From Monodelphis domestica (Eukaryota; Chordata; Mammalia; Didelphimorphia; Didelphidae): a DNA stretch of 64,000 bases. A model generated the notes under the pieces. It saw only the letters and a list, made by a program, of their open reading frames with translations, was not told the origin of the DNA and did not search any database. Each line of letters begins with the position of its first letter. Position 1 is the first letter of the stretch. Below, in pieces: positions 1 to 11,052 of this stretch. The stretch is taken from the NCBI RefSeq assembly GCF_027887165.1, contig NC_077227.1, positions 79,604,430 to 79,668,429 on the forward strand, read 5' to 3'. Position numbers and translations under genes: made by a program.

Positions 1-389
1 CAACTCTGATTCTCACCATTCCTAAGGGAGATTCAATGAAATTACTCACCACAGGAAAATCATAGGAGTCTAGAAACCATACCAACCACCAAACATTTTA
101 ACATCTTGGCTAATCAAAGAGACTCTACAGCCAAGGGCACTACTGGTGATAATATAACCTTATTTATAAAATCTTCCAGAGGATGATAATGGAATATCAT
201 GAGCAGTATTGTCTCATAAAACAAAAAAGCAGTAGGCTAGTGAAGGAAAGACAATTTTTAATAGAAAGTAAAGCAAGAGACTAAGACTTAATATCATCCC
301 AAAAGCATTTAAAGAAGGAACAAAAGTAGGAAAACAGACAAAAATGGAAAAGTGATGTCAAAACTTCTATAACACTCTCTTATCCATGA
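1..389. other. no recognisable feature
   Basis: AT-rich sequence without a credible open frame, RNA gene or repeat that I can name. Confidence 0.4.
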
Positions 390-525
390 GTGACAGATAT
401 GGAATTTATAGAAATGAAAACAGAGCTAGAAAAATAACTTGCTCAAGTTCCATAGCTAATAAATAAATAGCAATTAGAATTTGAACTCAAACCCATACTT
501 TTTCTACTGCAGCACATCATAAATC
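390..525 (-). repeat. MIR/THER1-type SINE remnant, antisense
   Basis: Degraded antisense MIR. It shows the sequence for 'GAAAACAGAGCTAG...CTTGCTCAAG' followed by TTGAACTCAAACCCA, which is the reverse of the MIR B-box and CORE. Highly diverged, hence old. Confidence 0.5.
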
Positions 526-526
526 C

Positions 527-650
527 TATCTCTGCCACATAAGAGCTATGTGACCATGGGCAAGTCACTTCCACTCTAGCTGAGTCACTTCATCATCATC
601 TATAAAATAAGAGCTCTGGACTAAATGAACCCTAATAACCCTTCCCATTC
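527..650 (+). repeat. MIR-type SINE remnant
   Basis: GCTATGTGACCATGGGCAAG is the MIR CORE motif. It is followed by CATCTATAAAATAAGAGCTC and GGACTAAATGA, the usual 3' half. Sense orientation, lying tail to head with the antisense copy just upstream. Confidence 0.55.
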
Positions 651-761
651 TTACTCTTCAATTCACCAAATGAGCAATTTTATTTTTAATTGCCATCAGG
701 CTCTTTCTCACTAAAGCTGAGTAGATTGGTAAAACTTCTGGGAAAGAAAATTCAGTTTGAG
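651..761. other. no recognisable feature
   Basis: Short interval between a MIR remnant and an unclassified repeat copy. Nothing recognised. Confidence 0.3.
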
Positions 762-882
762 AGCTCTGACTTCTGTTTCCTGTAGTTGATATGCATTTTT
801 TACTTTTATATAAAACACTTCTATTAAACATACTTGTTCCGCTGTGTAAATCTGGGAACTTTGCCATAATCAAATGCACAGC
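762..882 (+). repeat. unclassified dispersed repeat, copy 1
   Basis: This block shares a clear same-strand relative at 15321-15433. The two agree in CTTCTG(T/C)TTCCTGTAGTT near the start and in TCTGGGAACTTTGCCAT, then CAAATGCACAGC, near the end, with a diverged middle. I do not recognise the family. Confidence 0.6.
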
Positions 883-1144
883 CACAGTTTACTCGTCTCT
901 ATACATCAGCTTCCTCTCTTGCCTGTGCAGCTGGGCTAGGTTCTCAGGCCTCCCCTCCCCTCCCCAGGCAAAGAGGCAGCATTTTTGGCAGCAGGAAAAG
1001 CTCTAAACAAAAATCTCATTGCCAAAGAAGCTTTCTATTTTTCTGTCTGAGTCTCCATGCTTAATTTCTTGGGAAGTTTAGAGATTGTAGGAGAAATATT
1101 TTCATGTATATATGCTTTTCCCCCAAAAAAACGAAAGCCACACT
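883..1144. other. no recognisable feature
   Basis: Contains a short C-rich patch (CCTCCCCTCCCCTCCCCAGG, 947-966). No gene or repeat is recognised. Confidence 0.35.
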
Positions 1145-1345
1145 TTAAAGACAGCCTGGTATAGTGGATAGAGTGCTAGAAATGGAGCCAGGAATATCTG
1201 AGTCTGAATACAGCATCAGATAGTTACTAGGCTGCATGACCCTGGGCAAGTCATTTACTAGCTAAGAGCTTAAGATTCTTCATCTTCAAATGAGTCTAAT
1301 AACAAATAACACCTATCTCACAGTGTCCTAACAATGGAATGAGAT
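1145..1345 (+). repeat. MIR/THER1-type SINE
   Basis: A fairly complete sense copy. It has GGTATAGTGGATAGAG (A-box region), TGACCCTGGGCAAGTCAT (CORE) and a 3' half with CTTCATCTTCAAATGAG. Confidence 0.7.
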
Positions 1346-1545
1346 TCTGTGTTTGTATATGTGTGTGTATGTACATGAGCTTGTATGTAGATGTATATAT
1401 GTACACATTTAATGTGTATGTACATGTGTTTATATATACACATTACATATAATGTCTATATATGTATATTTATATGTGTAGGTATATAAAGTATATTACA
1501 TATGTTTATGTAGATATGTATATGTGTACAAATATAGAGCAGTTT
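1346..1545. repeat. TG/TA-rich simple sequence
   Basis: Irregular alternating purine-pyrimidine run (GTATATGTGTGTGTATGTAC type), probably a decayed microsatellite. Confidence 0.75.
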
Positions 1546-1699
1546 TCAAGCTTTAAATGACAACACAACTATCAAATATCTTTGTTTAATAAGATTTAAA
1601 ATAAATCTCCATTGAATATATTGCCAGATATAGTTGATATGTTGATTGTTTTTAATGAATTGCTTTTTTCTCACTTAAACATTTTTTTTGTTGCTAGTG

Positions 1700-1795
1700 A
1701 TGGTTCACTGGGTAGGGAAGAGGAAGGGATATATTTGGAAATATACATGATATAAAAATAAATTGTAAAAAATATCTAAAAGTCAAAACAATTTT
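1700..1795 (+). repeat. possible L1 3' UTR remnant
   Basis: GGGAAGAGGAAGGGATATATTTGGA followed by AT-rich sequence resembles the purine-rich tract and tail of marsupial L1 3' UTRs. Weak match. Confidence 0.3.
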
Positions 1796-1799
1796 AAAA

Positions 1800-1918
1800 A
1801 TTGTTTCTCTCTTCCTCTGTCTCTATCTCTCCATCTCTGTCTTCCTCTCTATCACTTTGTCCATCTTTCTTTCTCCCTCTATGCGTCTCTCTCTGTCTCT
1901 GTTTTTTTCTTTCTATGT
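1800..1918 (+). repeat. CT-rich low-complexity tract
   Basis: Pyrimidine strand made mostly of TCTC, TCTG and CTTCC words. Confidence 0.8.
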
Positions 1919-1919
1919 C

Positions 1920-2050
1920 ATAGGAAATCATTAGATTTTAGTCCTAGAAAGGATCTTAGAGCTCATCTAAGCCAGCTGCTTCATTTTACAGAAGTATCTA
2001 TAATCTAAATTCCCAGAGAGAAGTGAAATGAATAACCCATGCTAGCATAG
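1920..2050 (-). repeat. MIR-type SINE remnant, antisense
   Basis: GGATCTTAGAGCTCATCTAA followed by CATTTTACAGAAG is the reversed 3' half of a MIR-class element. Strongly diverged. Confidence 0.45.
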
Positions 2051-3194
2051 CTATTACATCCGGCATTTCAAGAGCAAATTAAAAAACTGCTTGGAAAACA
2101 AACAAAACCTAAAAACATCACCAAAAATCTCCTTGATAATGCAGAAAATCTTACAGAAATGAAATTGAAGCAGATTTGCTATCTTTTTCCTATCAATAAT
2201 TTTAACAGGAGTAGATTCTAACCACATTGAAGGTTGTATATCAAGGATGGGAAGGCAGGTTTCTATAGAGGAACCCCAATCTTCATTTAAAAAAAACAAT
2301 ATAATAATAACTGGCCAATACAAAAATAAAAATCAGGCACTTTACACTAATTTTTAAAAATTGGAATTTTCTTGAACAAGAGAAATGGAAAATGTTCGAT
2401 TCACTTCTTGACAAAACTAAAGGCAGTTTTTAAAATATTTTAATTTTAAAATATTCCAGTTGTACATTATGAGTAAAAAGAGAAAAGGGAAAGGGGGAAA
2501 GTCAGTGGAGAAGAAGGAAAGAGGAAGAGAAACAGAGAGGGAGAAAAAGAGACAATAGAGACAAAGAGATTGAAGAGAAAGAAAGAAAAGACAAAAGCAG
2601 AACCAAAAGTCTCCAAGGTACATTTTATAGAAGATGATAATTTTTTTTTATATCTTGTTCTCTTTACTTTGGCTATGAATAGAGTAATATATTACCAGTT
2701 ATGAAAATATTCTCTTTTCATAGTTTAGGACAGTCTCACATTCACTGGGAAATTTCTTATTTATTTCTCCTTTTGATTTTTCCCCAAGTAATTCCTTTCC
2801 CAGAGAATTCCAAAATATGTATGTGTGTGAATACATTTGTGAATGTGTGTAAAATGATGATTTGGGGTTTAGAATTATAAACTAAGATTGAAATATATTT
2901 TATCAATATCCTAGACACTCAAGATCAGTCAGGTTGCCTTACCTTTATTGATTTCACAAATACCAAAGTTCATATTTATAATCAACCAAAATTTATTTCT
3001 GTATTTGGATTCTTTTCCACACCCTCCTCCCCAGTTAAATTGAGCTTTTTGGTCTTGTTGTATACTAGTAGACATAATATCTACCAGAAAGTCCTTAAAA
3101 TGTTATGTTTGATGACTAGTTTGGAGGTATACCCACCAACCTGCCGAAAATGATTGGGCACTCATCCTACCTCCCTAGGCTATGATTTCAACAC
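2051..3194. other. no recognisable feature
   Basis: AT-rich. It contains a purine-rich stretch (2470-2600, GAGAAAAGGGAAAGGGGGAA type) that produces a spurious open frame on the minus strand. No gene signal is seen. Confidence 0.4.
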
Positions 3195-3365
3195 ATTCCA
3201 GAGTGTGATCTATTACACTTATGTTTGATGGGGGCTGAGCAATGAAGCATGGATTCCTATTCTCAGTCTGCCACTCACTAGCTATACGGCTTTAAAGCCT
3301 TAGCTTTCTCTCCTGTAAAATAAATGGGTCCTAGATGGCCTCCAGAGTACCTTTTAGCAATTGTA
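3195..3365 (+). repeat. MIR-type SINE remnant
   Basis: TCTGCCACTCACTAGCTATA matches the MIR CORE. It is followed by TTTCTCTCCTGTAAAATAAA and a GGTCCTAGATGGCCTCCAGAG 3' end. Confidence 0.6.
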
Positions 3366-3757
3366 TCCTATGTTCCCCATGGATTCCAGGGCATCATCAC
3401 CCTCCTTGTGGATCCTGACAAGGACCACACTTCAGAGAATCCTCCTCCTGACCACACTTGATGGTCTGTATCTGCTAGAAGTCTATAAGCAGAATGGATG
3501 CACCTGTCAGTCACCCAGCCCTTGCCAATGAAGCCACACATACATAGAGGAGCCCAGGTGAAAGGAAAACAGGAAGACCAGGCTTCTGTGTTAAAGTAGT
3601 TGAAACTCTTTAGAATGAGTTGGGGAAAATGCAAAAAAAAATGAATGAGTTTATGTCAAAAACAAAATTAAGCAGCAAAAATCGCACCACTTTCTCCACA
3701 TTCTAATCAGTATTTAGCTGTTCCCTCCCTTCCTCATCCTTCACCCGAGTGCAAAGC
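3366..3757. other. no recognisable feature
   Basis: More complex, less AT-rich sequence than its surroundings. The minus-strand frame at 3368-3634 looks like chance. No domain is recognised. Confidence 0.35.
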
Positions 3758-4125
3758 TCAACTTAGCTACTCTCAGCAATACGATGATCCAAGACAGTTC
3801 TGAGGGACTTATGACAAAGAAAGTCATCCACCTCCAGAGAAAGAACTGTTGGAGTTGGAAATGCAGACCAAAGAATGTGATTTTTCACTTGTTTATTTGA
3901 GGTTTGGGTTTTATATGATTATTCACTTAAGAAAATGAACACTATGGAAATGGGTTTTGCATGATAATACATATATAACCCAGATAAAATTGCTTGCCAG
4001 CTTCAGGAATGGGGGAAGAAGAGGGGGAGAGAGACAATTTGGATTGTATAACTTCAGAAAAAATACGTGAAAATTTGTTATTATATGTATTTGGTAAAAA
4101 ATAAATTTTAAATTATCTTTATAAT
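3758..4125 (+). repeat. L1 3' UTR fragment (5'-truncated)
   Basis: Typical marsupial L1 3' UTR order: AATACGATGATCCAAGACAG, GAGGGACTTATGACAAAGAA, CACCTCCAGAGAAAGAACTG, a GAAATGGGTTTTGCATGATA block, ATAACCCAGATAAAATTGCT, a G-rich purine tract (4009-4032), then a decayed A-rich tail. It resembles the copies at 19086 and 39231. Confidence 0.75.
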
Positions 4126-4578
4126 AAAAATCCCAATCAATTTTTTAAAATGAAGTAAGTAGTGTCCTACCTTAATTCGTTTTCAACCCGAAAACCTTTC
4201 TTTCGAGCTAGATCCGTCAGGAATGTTCTCCGGGTTGCCCCCATTTTCTTCTCTAAAATAAAAAGGACAAATTCATGAAATTTAATTTCATAAATCATGG
4301 AGGAAATATGATTATCCATCTTTTTTTGTCTTTTCTTCCCAAAGTCTGAGTCTATGGTCCTGATCCTATGCATGTTGGGACTAGTGGCTTCTGGCTGTAA
4401 ACCCCAACTTGAATCTCCAACTGTGAGAATAGAATACTAAGGTTTTCTGGTTACCAGGAACTTTGATGTCATCTCACTGCCTTCCTTCTGAAGGCAGAAA
4501 CAAAGCCCTCCTAGAATCTATTTTCAACTAGAATTTGTTGAATGAATGAATGAATCCTACCAAAAAAGAAATGGGGGA
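4126..4578. other. no recognisable feature
   Basis: Mixed-composition sequence with a short GAAT tandem (4542-4553). No gene or family is recognised. Confidence 0.35.
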
Positions 4579-4840
4579 TGTTCCACTTTAATTTCATAAT
4601 TTATCTTTTACCTATACACCATCTAGTCAGACATTCCTTACAACAAAGAATAAAAAAGAAAAAGGAAAAGAATCAGTTTGTCAAGATTAATCAATATATT
4701 GACCAAGTCTGACAGCATATGCAATGTTCCATACCCATTGTCCCTTGCTTCTGCAAAATTCAGGAATTTTAAAGTAACTTTTAAGTTCTTTTTTGAGTAT
4801 AATTATTATAACGGACATCTGAAAATTTCACCTTGAAATT
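4579..4840 (-). repeat. L1-type 3' UTR fragment, antisense
   Basis: CAACAAAGAATAAAAAAGAA, then AATCAATATATTGACCAAGT, GACAGCATATGCAATGTTCC and CTTCTGCAAAATTCAGGA. This string recurs in marsupial L1 3' UTRs read in reverse. Confidence 0.5.
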
Positions 4841-4844
4841 CAAT

Positions 4845-5390
4845 TTCAATGGCCACATATTTATTAAGTGATGATGATGTGTAAATTTCTTAGTATATAT
4901 ATAAATATACCAGTCCCTGCCCTCAAGTTGCTTACATTCTAAGGGACTGATCAATATATTAAACTTAATCTAGGGATAAAACTCTAAGAACTGATGAAAT
5001 TGGAAAGGCTTTAATTGGAGGTGGCAGCTAGATTAAGACATGAAAGAGACTAGGAATTCCATAAGGAAGAAGTAAAAAGGAAGTGCCTTCTAGACATGAG
5101 AGAAAGTCGGTTCAAGGTACAAAAATGGGACATGGAATAGTGAGTATAGAAAACAGTCCATAGAGTCCAGTGCAGAAACAGGGTGTGAAATAAGTCTGGA
5201 AAGGTAGGTGGGGACCTTAAACACTAGGTGAGAGATTTCTGTTTTATCTTATAGGAAGTAGGGAAGTATAGGGAGTTTTTGAGCATGGATGTGAAATAAC
5301 CAGACCTAGGAATTAGGAATGTTATTCTGGGAGTTATGGGCTCCATTCTCAATATGTTTGGTTTGAAATACCAGTTGACAAATACAAAAG
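4845..5390 (+). repeat. composite repeat: L2-like head plus body (part 1)
   Basis: The head (4855-4950) is TTTATTAAG...CCAGTCCCTGCCCTCAAG...TTACATTCTAA, which reads as an antisense L2 3' end. A purine-rich body follows: TTCCATAAGGAAGAAG, then AGACATGAGAGAAAG, GAAATAAGTCTGGAAAGGTA, ATAGGAAGTAGGGAAG and GATGTGAAATAACCAGACCT. The same order of blocks occurs near 10.3-11.7, 57.0 and 59.2 kb, so head and body belong to one family or one common composite. Family name unknown to me. Confidence 0.5.
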
Positions 5391-5394
5391 TGAT

Positions 5395-5498
5395 ATAGTC
5401 CCTATCTTCAAGGATCTTGCATTGTACTGGAAGAAATTACAAGATGTTCAGAGATAAATATATACAGGATATGTGGGAATTGGGCAATGAGGTAGAGT
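5395..5498 (-). repeat. second L2-like head block
   Basis: TCCCTATCTTCAAGGATCTTG, then CATTGTACTGG and an AGATAAATATATACAGGAT tail repeat the head motif of the composite repeat. It is matched at 9190-9290 by TTGCATTGTACTGGGAGCA. Confidence 0.45.
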
Positions 5499-5712
5499 CA
5501 GGAAGACTCATCTTCTTGAGTTCCAATTTGGCCTCAGAGACATCCTCACTATGTGACCCTGGGCAAGTCACTGAACCATATTTATATCTGTTCCTCATCT
5601 GCAAAATGGAAAAGGAAACAGCAAAGCACTCCAGTGTTTTTTCCAAGAAAAACCCAATTGTGGTTATGAAGAGTTGGATGTAACTGAAATGGCTGACAAT
5701 AACAATAATATA
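5499..5712 (+). repeat. Mar1 CORE-SINE
   Basis: Sense copy lacking the first tRNA part. It has GTGACCCTGGGCAAGTCACT, then TCATCTGCAAAATGGAAAAG, AGCACTCCAGTGTTTT, GAAGAGTTGGATGTAACTGA and GCTGACAATAACAATAA. It interrupts the composite repeat: block GGGAACTAGGCAGGCTGAGC resumes after it. Confidence 0.8.
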
Positions 5713-6180
5713 TGGAATCAGATTGGGAACTAGGCAGGCTGAGCTGTCAACAACGTCTTGAGCCAGCACGCATCTTGGCCCTGTTGATAAAGATTGAGAA
5801 GCTGGAAGCAGGAAGTAAAAAGCAGGAAGACTGTTATAATAGTCTAGGTGAGAGGAGACAAAGGCTAGAACTAGGGTAGTGATAGTGCAAATAGAGAGAA
5901 GGACACTTATGGGAAAGTTGTTGTGGAAATAAATCAATAAGACTTGGCACCTGATTAGATATGAAGAACAAGAGGAAGAGAAGCCTTAAGGGTAACTCCA
6001 AAGCTAAGAATCTATATCATTTGGAAGGATGATATTGCTGTCAATAGAAGTAGAGAAGATTGGAGGAGAGGTGGGTTCAGAGTGAAAGATGATGTGCTCA
6101 TTGTGAACATGGTTAGTATGAGATACCAACTAAACTTCCAAGTAGATATGTCTAGGATGTAGTTGATCATGCAGGAGTAA
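5713..6180 (+). repeat. composite repeat body (part 2)
   Basis: Continues the element after the Mar1 insertion with AGGCAGGCTGAGCTGTCA, GACTGTTATAATAGTCTAGG, AAGACTTGGCACCTGATTAG and TAACTCCAAAGCTAAGAATC. The 5725-5790 part also matches 9275-9340. Confidence 0.5.
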
Positions 6181-6444
6181 AGTTCTATCAAACTCTAATA
6201 AGAACAGATATATTCCTGTTCTGTTATTATATTCAATTATGAAGAAAGATTGAATTGTCCCAATGATTTGGAGTGATGTCTCCTAAATGTAACCTCTGAT
6301 TGACTTGTCAATAAGATAAATGTAACTACAGATGCCTGACCCCCCTATGTGAACAAAGGGGAGATCAATGTCAACATCAAGTGAGTAAGTACAAGAAAAT
6401 GCATGCCAGAAGTTACTTACCCAGGGAATAATTATAAAAGCGGC
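6181..6444. other. no recognisable feature
   Basis: Nothing recognised between the composite repeat and a MIR. Confidence 0.35.
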
Positions 6445-6560
6445 ATGACATCATAAAAAAAAGGTCTGGTCTTGGACTCAGAAAGAGCTGTTTTCAAATT
6501 CTGCCATTGACACATACTAACTGTGATAATAGACAAGTTATAAGCATTTCAGTGTTCCTA
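6445..6560 (+). repeat. MIR-type SINE remnant
   Basis: CTTGGACTCAGAAAGAGCTG, then TTCAAATTCTGCCATTGACAC and TGTGATAATAGACAAG. This is the tRNA B-box and CORE of a diverged MIR. Confidence 0.55.
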
Positions 6561-7180
6561 AATAATTTATTATGGACCAATTATACAACCTCTCACTGAC
6601 TCCAAAGCAATTCGTTATAGATAAGTTATTGATTTGCATCACTGAAGGGAGTAGAGTTCATTCTCTGGAGGCACATTTACAACTTATTCTTCAAGTGTTA
6701 AATCTGTGGTTTTGTATAATGTTCTCTTGGTTCTACTCATTTCACTATTCAATAGCCTGTTTAGTTCTTTCCAAGTTTTTTTCAAAATTAACCAGCTCAT
6801 TGTTTCTTATGGAGCAGTGGTATTCCATCACAACCAAATACCATGATTTGTTTAGCCATTCCCAATTGATAAGCATCCCCTCAATTTCCAGTTCTTTGTC
6901 ACTATAGAGAGGTATTATAACTATTTCAGAACATATAGGTTCTTTTCCTTTTCCCCTGATCTCCTTGGGAAACAGACCCAGAAGTGCTATTGCTAAATCT
7001 AAGGGTATAGACAACTTTATAATTCTCTGAGGGTAGTTCCAAATTGCTCTTCAAAATGGCTAGATCAGTTCACAGCTCCACCAACAGTGTATTAGTGTCC
7101 CCATTTTTCCACATCCTCTCCAATATTTGTCATTTTGCCCGATCAGCCTATCTTCAGCAGTTTCAGTAGTATTGGAAATT
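6561..7180 (-). repeat. L1 ORF2 C-terminal remnant, antisense
   Basis: Same content as the L1 at 13.4-13.8 kb but more diverged. The minus strand at 6745-7014 reads LDLAIALLGLFPKEI and later INWEWLNKSWYLVVMEYHCS, the known end of L1 ORF2 (family form: [14 protein letters not shown] ... WGMAEQ). The ORF is broken by stops and frameshifts. Confidence 0.8.
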
Positions 7181-7294
7181 ATTTCTTCTTTCTCCTCATA
7201 AATGACAATTTTTGATTCTTAAAGCACTTTCTTTGGAAAGTATAAGTTTTCTGTGTCCATCTTGCAGTTGTGTAAAGTTCTTAATGGCTTATCC

Positions 7295-7405
7295 AAGCCA
7301 TTGGCAAAAATTTAATGACTTATCCAAGCACACATGACTGTTAAGATGGAGGGATGAGGCACAACCCTGGTATTTTGACACTAGGTTCAGTGTTCTTCTT
7401 CATTA
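7295..7405 (-). repeat. MIR-type SINE remnant, antisense
   Basis: GACTTATCCAAGCACACATG, then a GATGAGGCACAACCCTGGTA segment. This is the reversed CORE with 'classic' exonised-MIR layout. Diverged. Confidence 0.4.
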
Positions 7406-7691
7406 AAACATTTAGCTTTATGTGTATTTTGCATGGTTCCTTATGGAACCAAGCACAAGGTAGTGCTTATTTGTTCTCCAAGACAATTATTCCTAGAGAG
7501 AATTACCTGGTCTGTGTGGGTCTAGCATCATAGTTAAGAATGCCTCCTTGGTCAAACAAATCACAGAACAAATTTGGCTATGGGGATGAGCAGTCCTAGA
7601 CATTAATGTTTAATATGAACCTGAGAGTACTTCTCTGAGGCATTTGTAGGGGAGTGGGTGCCAAAGATAAAATCACCCATTACTTGTAGGA

Positions 7692-7894
7692 TTCTTTTTT
7701 AAACCTTTACCTTCCAACTTATAATTAATACTGTGAATTGGTTACAAACAGAAGAATGATAAGGGCTAGGCAATGGGGTTTAAGTGACTTGCCCAGTGTC
7801 ATAGATCTAGGAAATGTCTAAAGCCAGATTTGAACCTATGACCTTCTGTCTCTATACCTGGCTCTCAATCCACTGAACCACCTACCGGTCCCTA
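7692..7894 (-). repeat. marsupial tRNA-derived SINE (SINE1/WSINE1-like)
   Basis: Antisense full-length copy. It has a T-rich tail at the left, CCTTTACCTTCCAAC, GATAAGGGCTAGGCAATGGG, TTGCCCAGTGTCATAGATCT, AGATTTGAACCTATGACC (reversed B-box) and CAATCCACTGAACCACCTAC (reversed A-box). Confidence 0.85.
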
Positions 7895-8644
7895 CTGATA
7901 GATTTTTAGCCTTTTTTTGTGTCTTGAACTTCTTTGGAAGTTTGGTGAAGGCTATGTATGGGCTTCCTCACAGAAGATTATCTAAAAATGAATAAAATAA
8001 ACTATACAGATTGAAAAAAACAATTATATTGAGACAGTCATAAAAATATTTTCAAAATGTTCCCATACTCCTCCAAATTAAAATTACTATGATGGCACAA
8101 AAATAATGACTGGATTGCTCTCCTCTCAATCCTTAGAGAAAGAATTCTGTGGGCTCTCCCTTAAAAGTAGATACTAGGACGGGATTTGGTAATAAGTGGA
8201 TCCCTTTTGAATTCATCCCATGGAGGTCTAGTTACTGGTATAATCAAAGGGCCTTTATCAAGTCATTTCACCTAGAAAGTAGTTCATAGCAGGGACAGAA
8301 TTCTAGCAAGGTTCCACCATAGTCCACCATCATAGTCCACCATAGTCAGTCCAAAAGGAGAAAGTTTGTACAACTACACTGTAAGAGGAACCAGTCCTTG
8401 ATATTCTAGTTCAGCATGTGTGATAGAGGCCCAAACTAAACAATGGACAAAGAAAAAACTAGAAATGCTTTTGTTCAATGTAAATCTAAAATTATCATAA
8501 TGATTAATTTTTACAATTTTGAAACACAAACTGAACCAAGGACTTTGGTGTTGCTTTTTATTTCTTAAATTATTGAGTTAGTTCAAATGGAAAGAAAATT
8601 GATATAATTTCTGAAAATTGACTGTTGTATTACTAAACATTTTT
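7895..8644. other. no recognisable feature
   Basis: AT-rich sequence. The only structure is a small tandem of CCACCATAGT-type units at about 8315-8346. Confidence 0.35.
8315..8346. repeat. short imperfect tandem repeat
   Basis: About three copies of a CCACCATAGT unit, one with an extra CAT. Confidence 0.7.
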
Positions 8645-8885
8645 CTCTTATTGATTTTAATAGTAGCTAGTATTTTAAAGTTTGCGAAGTACTTTACATA
8701 TATTCTCTCATTTTGTCCTTGCCACAAGCCTGTAAAGAGGGTACTTTATTATTATTCTCATTTTATATATACAGAAACTGAGGCAGGCCCAGATTAAATG
8801 CCTTACCTGAGGTCACAAAGCTAGTAAATGTTGGAGGCTAGATTTAAACTTAGGTCTCTATTCACTATGTCACTTGGTTGCTCAA
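8645..8885 (-). repeat. THER1/MIR-type SINE, antisense
   Basis: TTTAAAGTTTGCGAAGTACTTTAC, then ATTCTCTCATTTTGTCCTTG, AGAAACTGAGGCAGGCCCAG and GGTCACAAAGCTAGTAAATG. This is the standard antisense order of the marsupial THER1/MIR3 class. Confidence 0.7.
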
Positions 8886-9094
8886 TAGAAGATTCCTTGA
8901 TGAAGAAGGCCTTAAAGCTGAAGTTGTTTTCTTTTTGGAGTCACATGGTGCTTATCATCAATAAAAAATAAGTCTAACAGGATCTTGCCTTCTTTCTATC
9001 TTTCAGAAAATTTTTAAGAATGTGAATCGGTTGTAGAAAATTGTCTTCAAAAGTATGCTTGTTCTCTTCTTATGTTTTTATAAAAGATATCCCT

Positions 9095-9340
9095 ACTATC
9101 ATTCCGTGAACAAACATATGTTAACTATACTTTATGCCAGGCACTAGACCATGTCCCAGAAGTAAAACTACAAAGGTGAGACAGTCTGGACCCTTGAGAA
9201 TTTTGCATTGTACTGGGAGCATATGAGATGTTCACAGTTAAATGAATTATATATGTAACAGTTGTTGGCATTGGGAACTGGACAGGCTGAACTCCCAGTC
9301 ATCCCTTGAACTAGAAAACTCATTGACCTTGCTGATAAAA
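9095..9340 (+). repeat. composite repeat fragment (L2-like head and part of body)
   Basis: ACAAACATATGTTAACTATAC, then TATGCCAGGCACTAGACCAT is the L2-like head. GCATTGGGAACTGGACAGGC and ACCTTGCTGATAAAACTC match the body around 5725-5790. Confidence 0.45.
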
Positions 9341-10329
9341 CTCATTCCCCTCCCATTTCATGGGCAGAGTTTTCATAGATGTCTTTACTCCATCAATACA
9401 GAGGTTTTTCCTTTCTCTACCCCCTCTTCTTTGGGGCTATCATGTACATTTCACAACCTGATACTGCCCATAAAAAGGAAAATGAAAATATCCATATATT
9501 GCTTGATTTTCACCTAGAGATATATGGATTCAGATTTTTTCTCCAATCTTATAACAGTTCATGTTAATCTCTAAATGTGTTCAACTGCTTTAAGTTAGCT
9601 CCAAGCCCCCAGGTTCAATCTGAATTAAACATTTAGTCTCTAGAATGAAGACAGCTCCTCCTCTCTCTTCTGCCCACTCTATAGTTGTAAGAATTGACTA
9701 AGATACAGCAGCAACTCTGAGTTTCTGCAGGTCAAAAACTTAATCACATTTTACTAGTTGCAGAAATAAAATAAGCATTTGACAGAAAGGTAAATACCCC
9801 ACAAAACCAGAGGGAACTGGTGGAGAAAGTGATTTAAAATCAGCAATGAACTAATATTCATGTGACTCTCTCTGGAAAGAGTAAAGAAGGAAGGTCACTA
9901 ATCCCTAACTTCAGTTTGAACTGGATGAGCAGTTCAGGATTCACCTAGGACATAAATTGCGTTTGCAGCAGCTCTACCACTCTGACTTTGGACTTCCCAC
10001 AGTTACAACTTCCTGTCAACTTTCAATGGCTTTACACCTGCATCTCTTACTCACACTGGAGTTCACTTCCTCCTCCCTCCTGCTTGCCTCTTTGCCTCTT
10101 ATTAGCACAGCTTCTACATAGCCTACCCACAGCCAGTTCCCCAAGGGTTATGATAGTGATACTCTGAGTAGAATGTCCTCAGATCACCTCTGAGATTCCT
10201 TTGTAGCACAGGGAAGACTGGAAAGAGGACTGTCAACCATCACCCAGCATTACCTATCTCTTCTTGTTCCATATCCAAATCTTTTGGTGGCACTACAAAA
10301 TGTGTCACATGTATAAAATAAATACATTA
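9341..10329. other. no recognisable feature
   Basis: No repeat or gene is recognised. Open frames at 9242-9567 have no visible domain and run out of repeat sequence. Confidence 0.35.
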
Positions 10330-10858
10330 TAATTTGGGAAGGGAGGGAGGGAAAACTATAAGAAGTAGCAGATTTGAAGAGGGAGAGAACATAGACAACT
10401 GAGACAAAATAGGAGAGATTTTATAGAGAAGGCGACACCGGAATTAAACCTGGAAACTAAGAACTCAGAAGTAGCATGGGAGGAGGGAGTGCTGAGTTTG
10501 GGGAATAGTTGGCAGCATAGTTTATATGGGTCATGGATCACATGAATTAATCAATTAATTTTAAAACATTTATTAATAAAAAAACATTTATTAAGTGCTT
10601 ACTATGTGCCAAGTACTATGCCAAGTCCTAGTGATACAAATATAAGCAAACAAGATAGTGCTTGCCTTTAAGTAGCTTGTATTCTATTAGGGGAAGATAG
10701 AACACATGGTGGAGTAGTGACTAGGAAGGAGTGTTTTGCTAGTATTTATTTGATCATAATTTCTAGAGCCAGTGTATTGAAAAAGGAATATGGGGAGGGG
10801 AGATGTCTTGGCATGAAGGTAGGTAGGCAAAAGGATTATGTATCTGAGTCTGGTCTAG
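10330..10858 (+). repeat. composite repeat, copy at 10.3-11.7 kb (part 1)
   Basis: Body-type sequence (GGAATTAAACCTGGAAACTAAG) is followed at 10556-10700 by an L2-like head, TTTATTAAGTGCTTACTATG, then AAGTACTATGCCAAGTCC and AGTAGCTTGTATTCTATTAG. A new body follows after it. Confidence 0.45.
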
Positions 10859-10866
10859 ATTCAGTG

Positions 10867-11052
10867 CAAAAATTCTTAACATGGGATCATGAACTTGGTT
10901 TTTTTTTAATTTTCATAACTTTGGATATCATTGCTTTTATTAATCCTATACATTTTATTTACACATTTAAATACATCCTTTTGGGGGAAAGTCCATGGGC
11001 TTCACCAGACTGTCAGAGAAATCCATGAGACAAAAACAGTTAAGAACTCATG
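10867..11052 (+). mobile_element. hAT-type MITE
   Basis: A 186-bp non-autonomous element. The left end AAAATTCTTAACATGGG and the right end GTTAAGAACTCATG are imperfect inverted repeats. Flanking 8-mers ATTCAGTG (10859-10866) and ATTTAATG (11053-11060) agree at 6 of 8 and look like a decayed 8-bp hAT target duplication. Internal GGGCTTCACCAGACTGTCAG is shared, inverted, with 34974-35173. Confidence 0.7.

Noticed and set aside
5437-5937. 166-codon minus-strand frame
   Set aside because: Runs antisense through a Mar1 SINE and the composite repeat; no domain.
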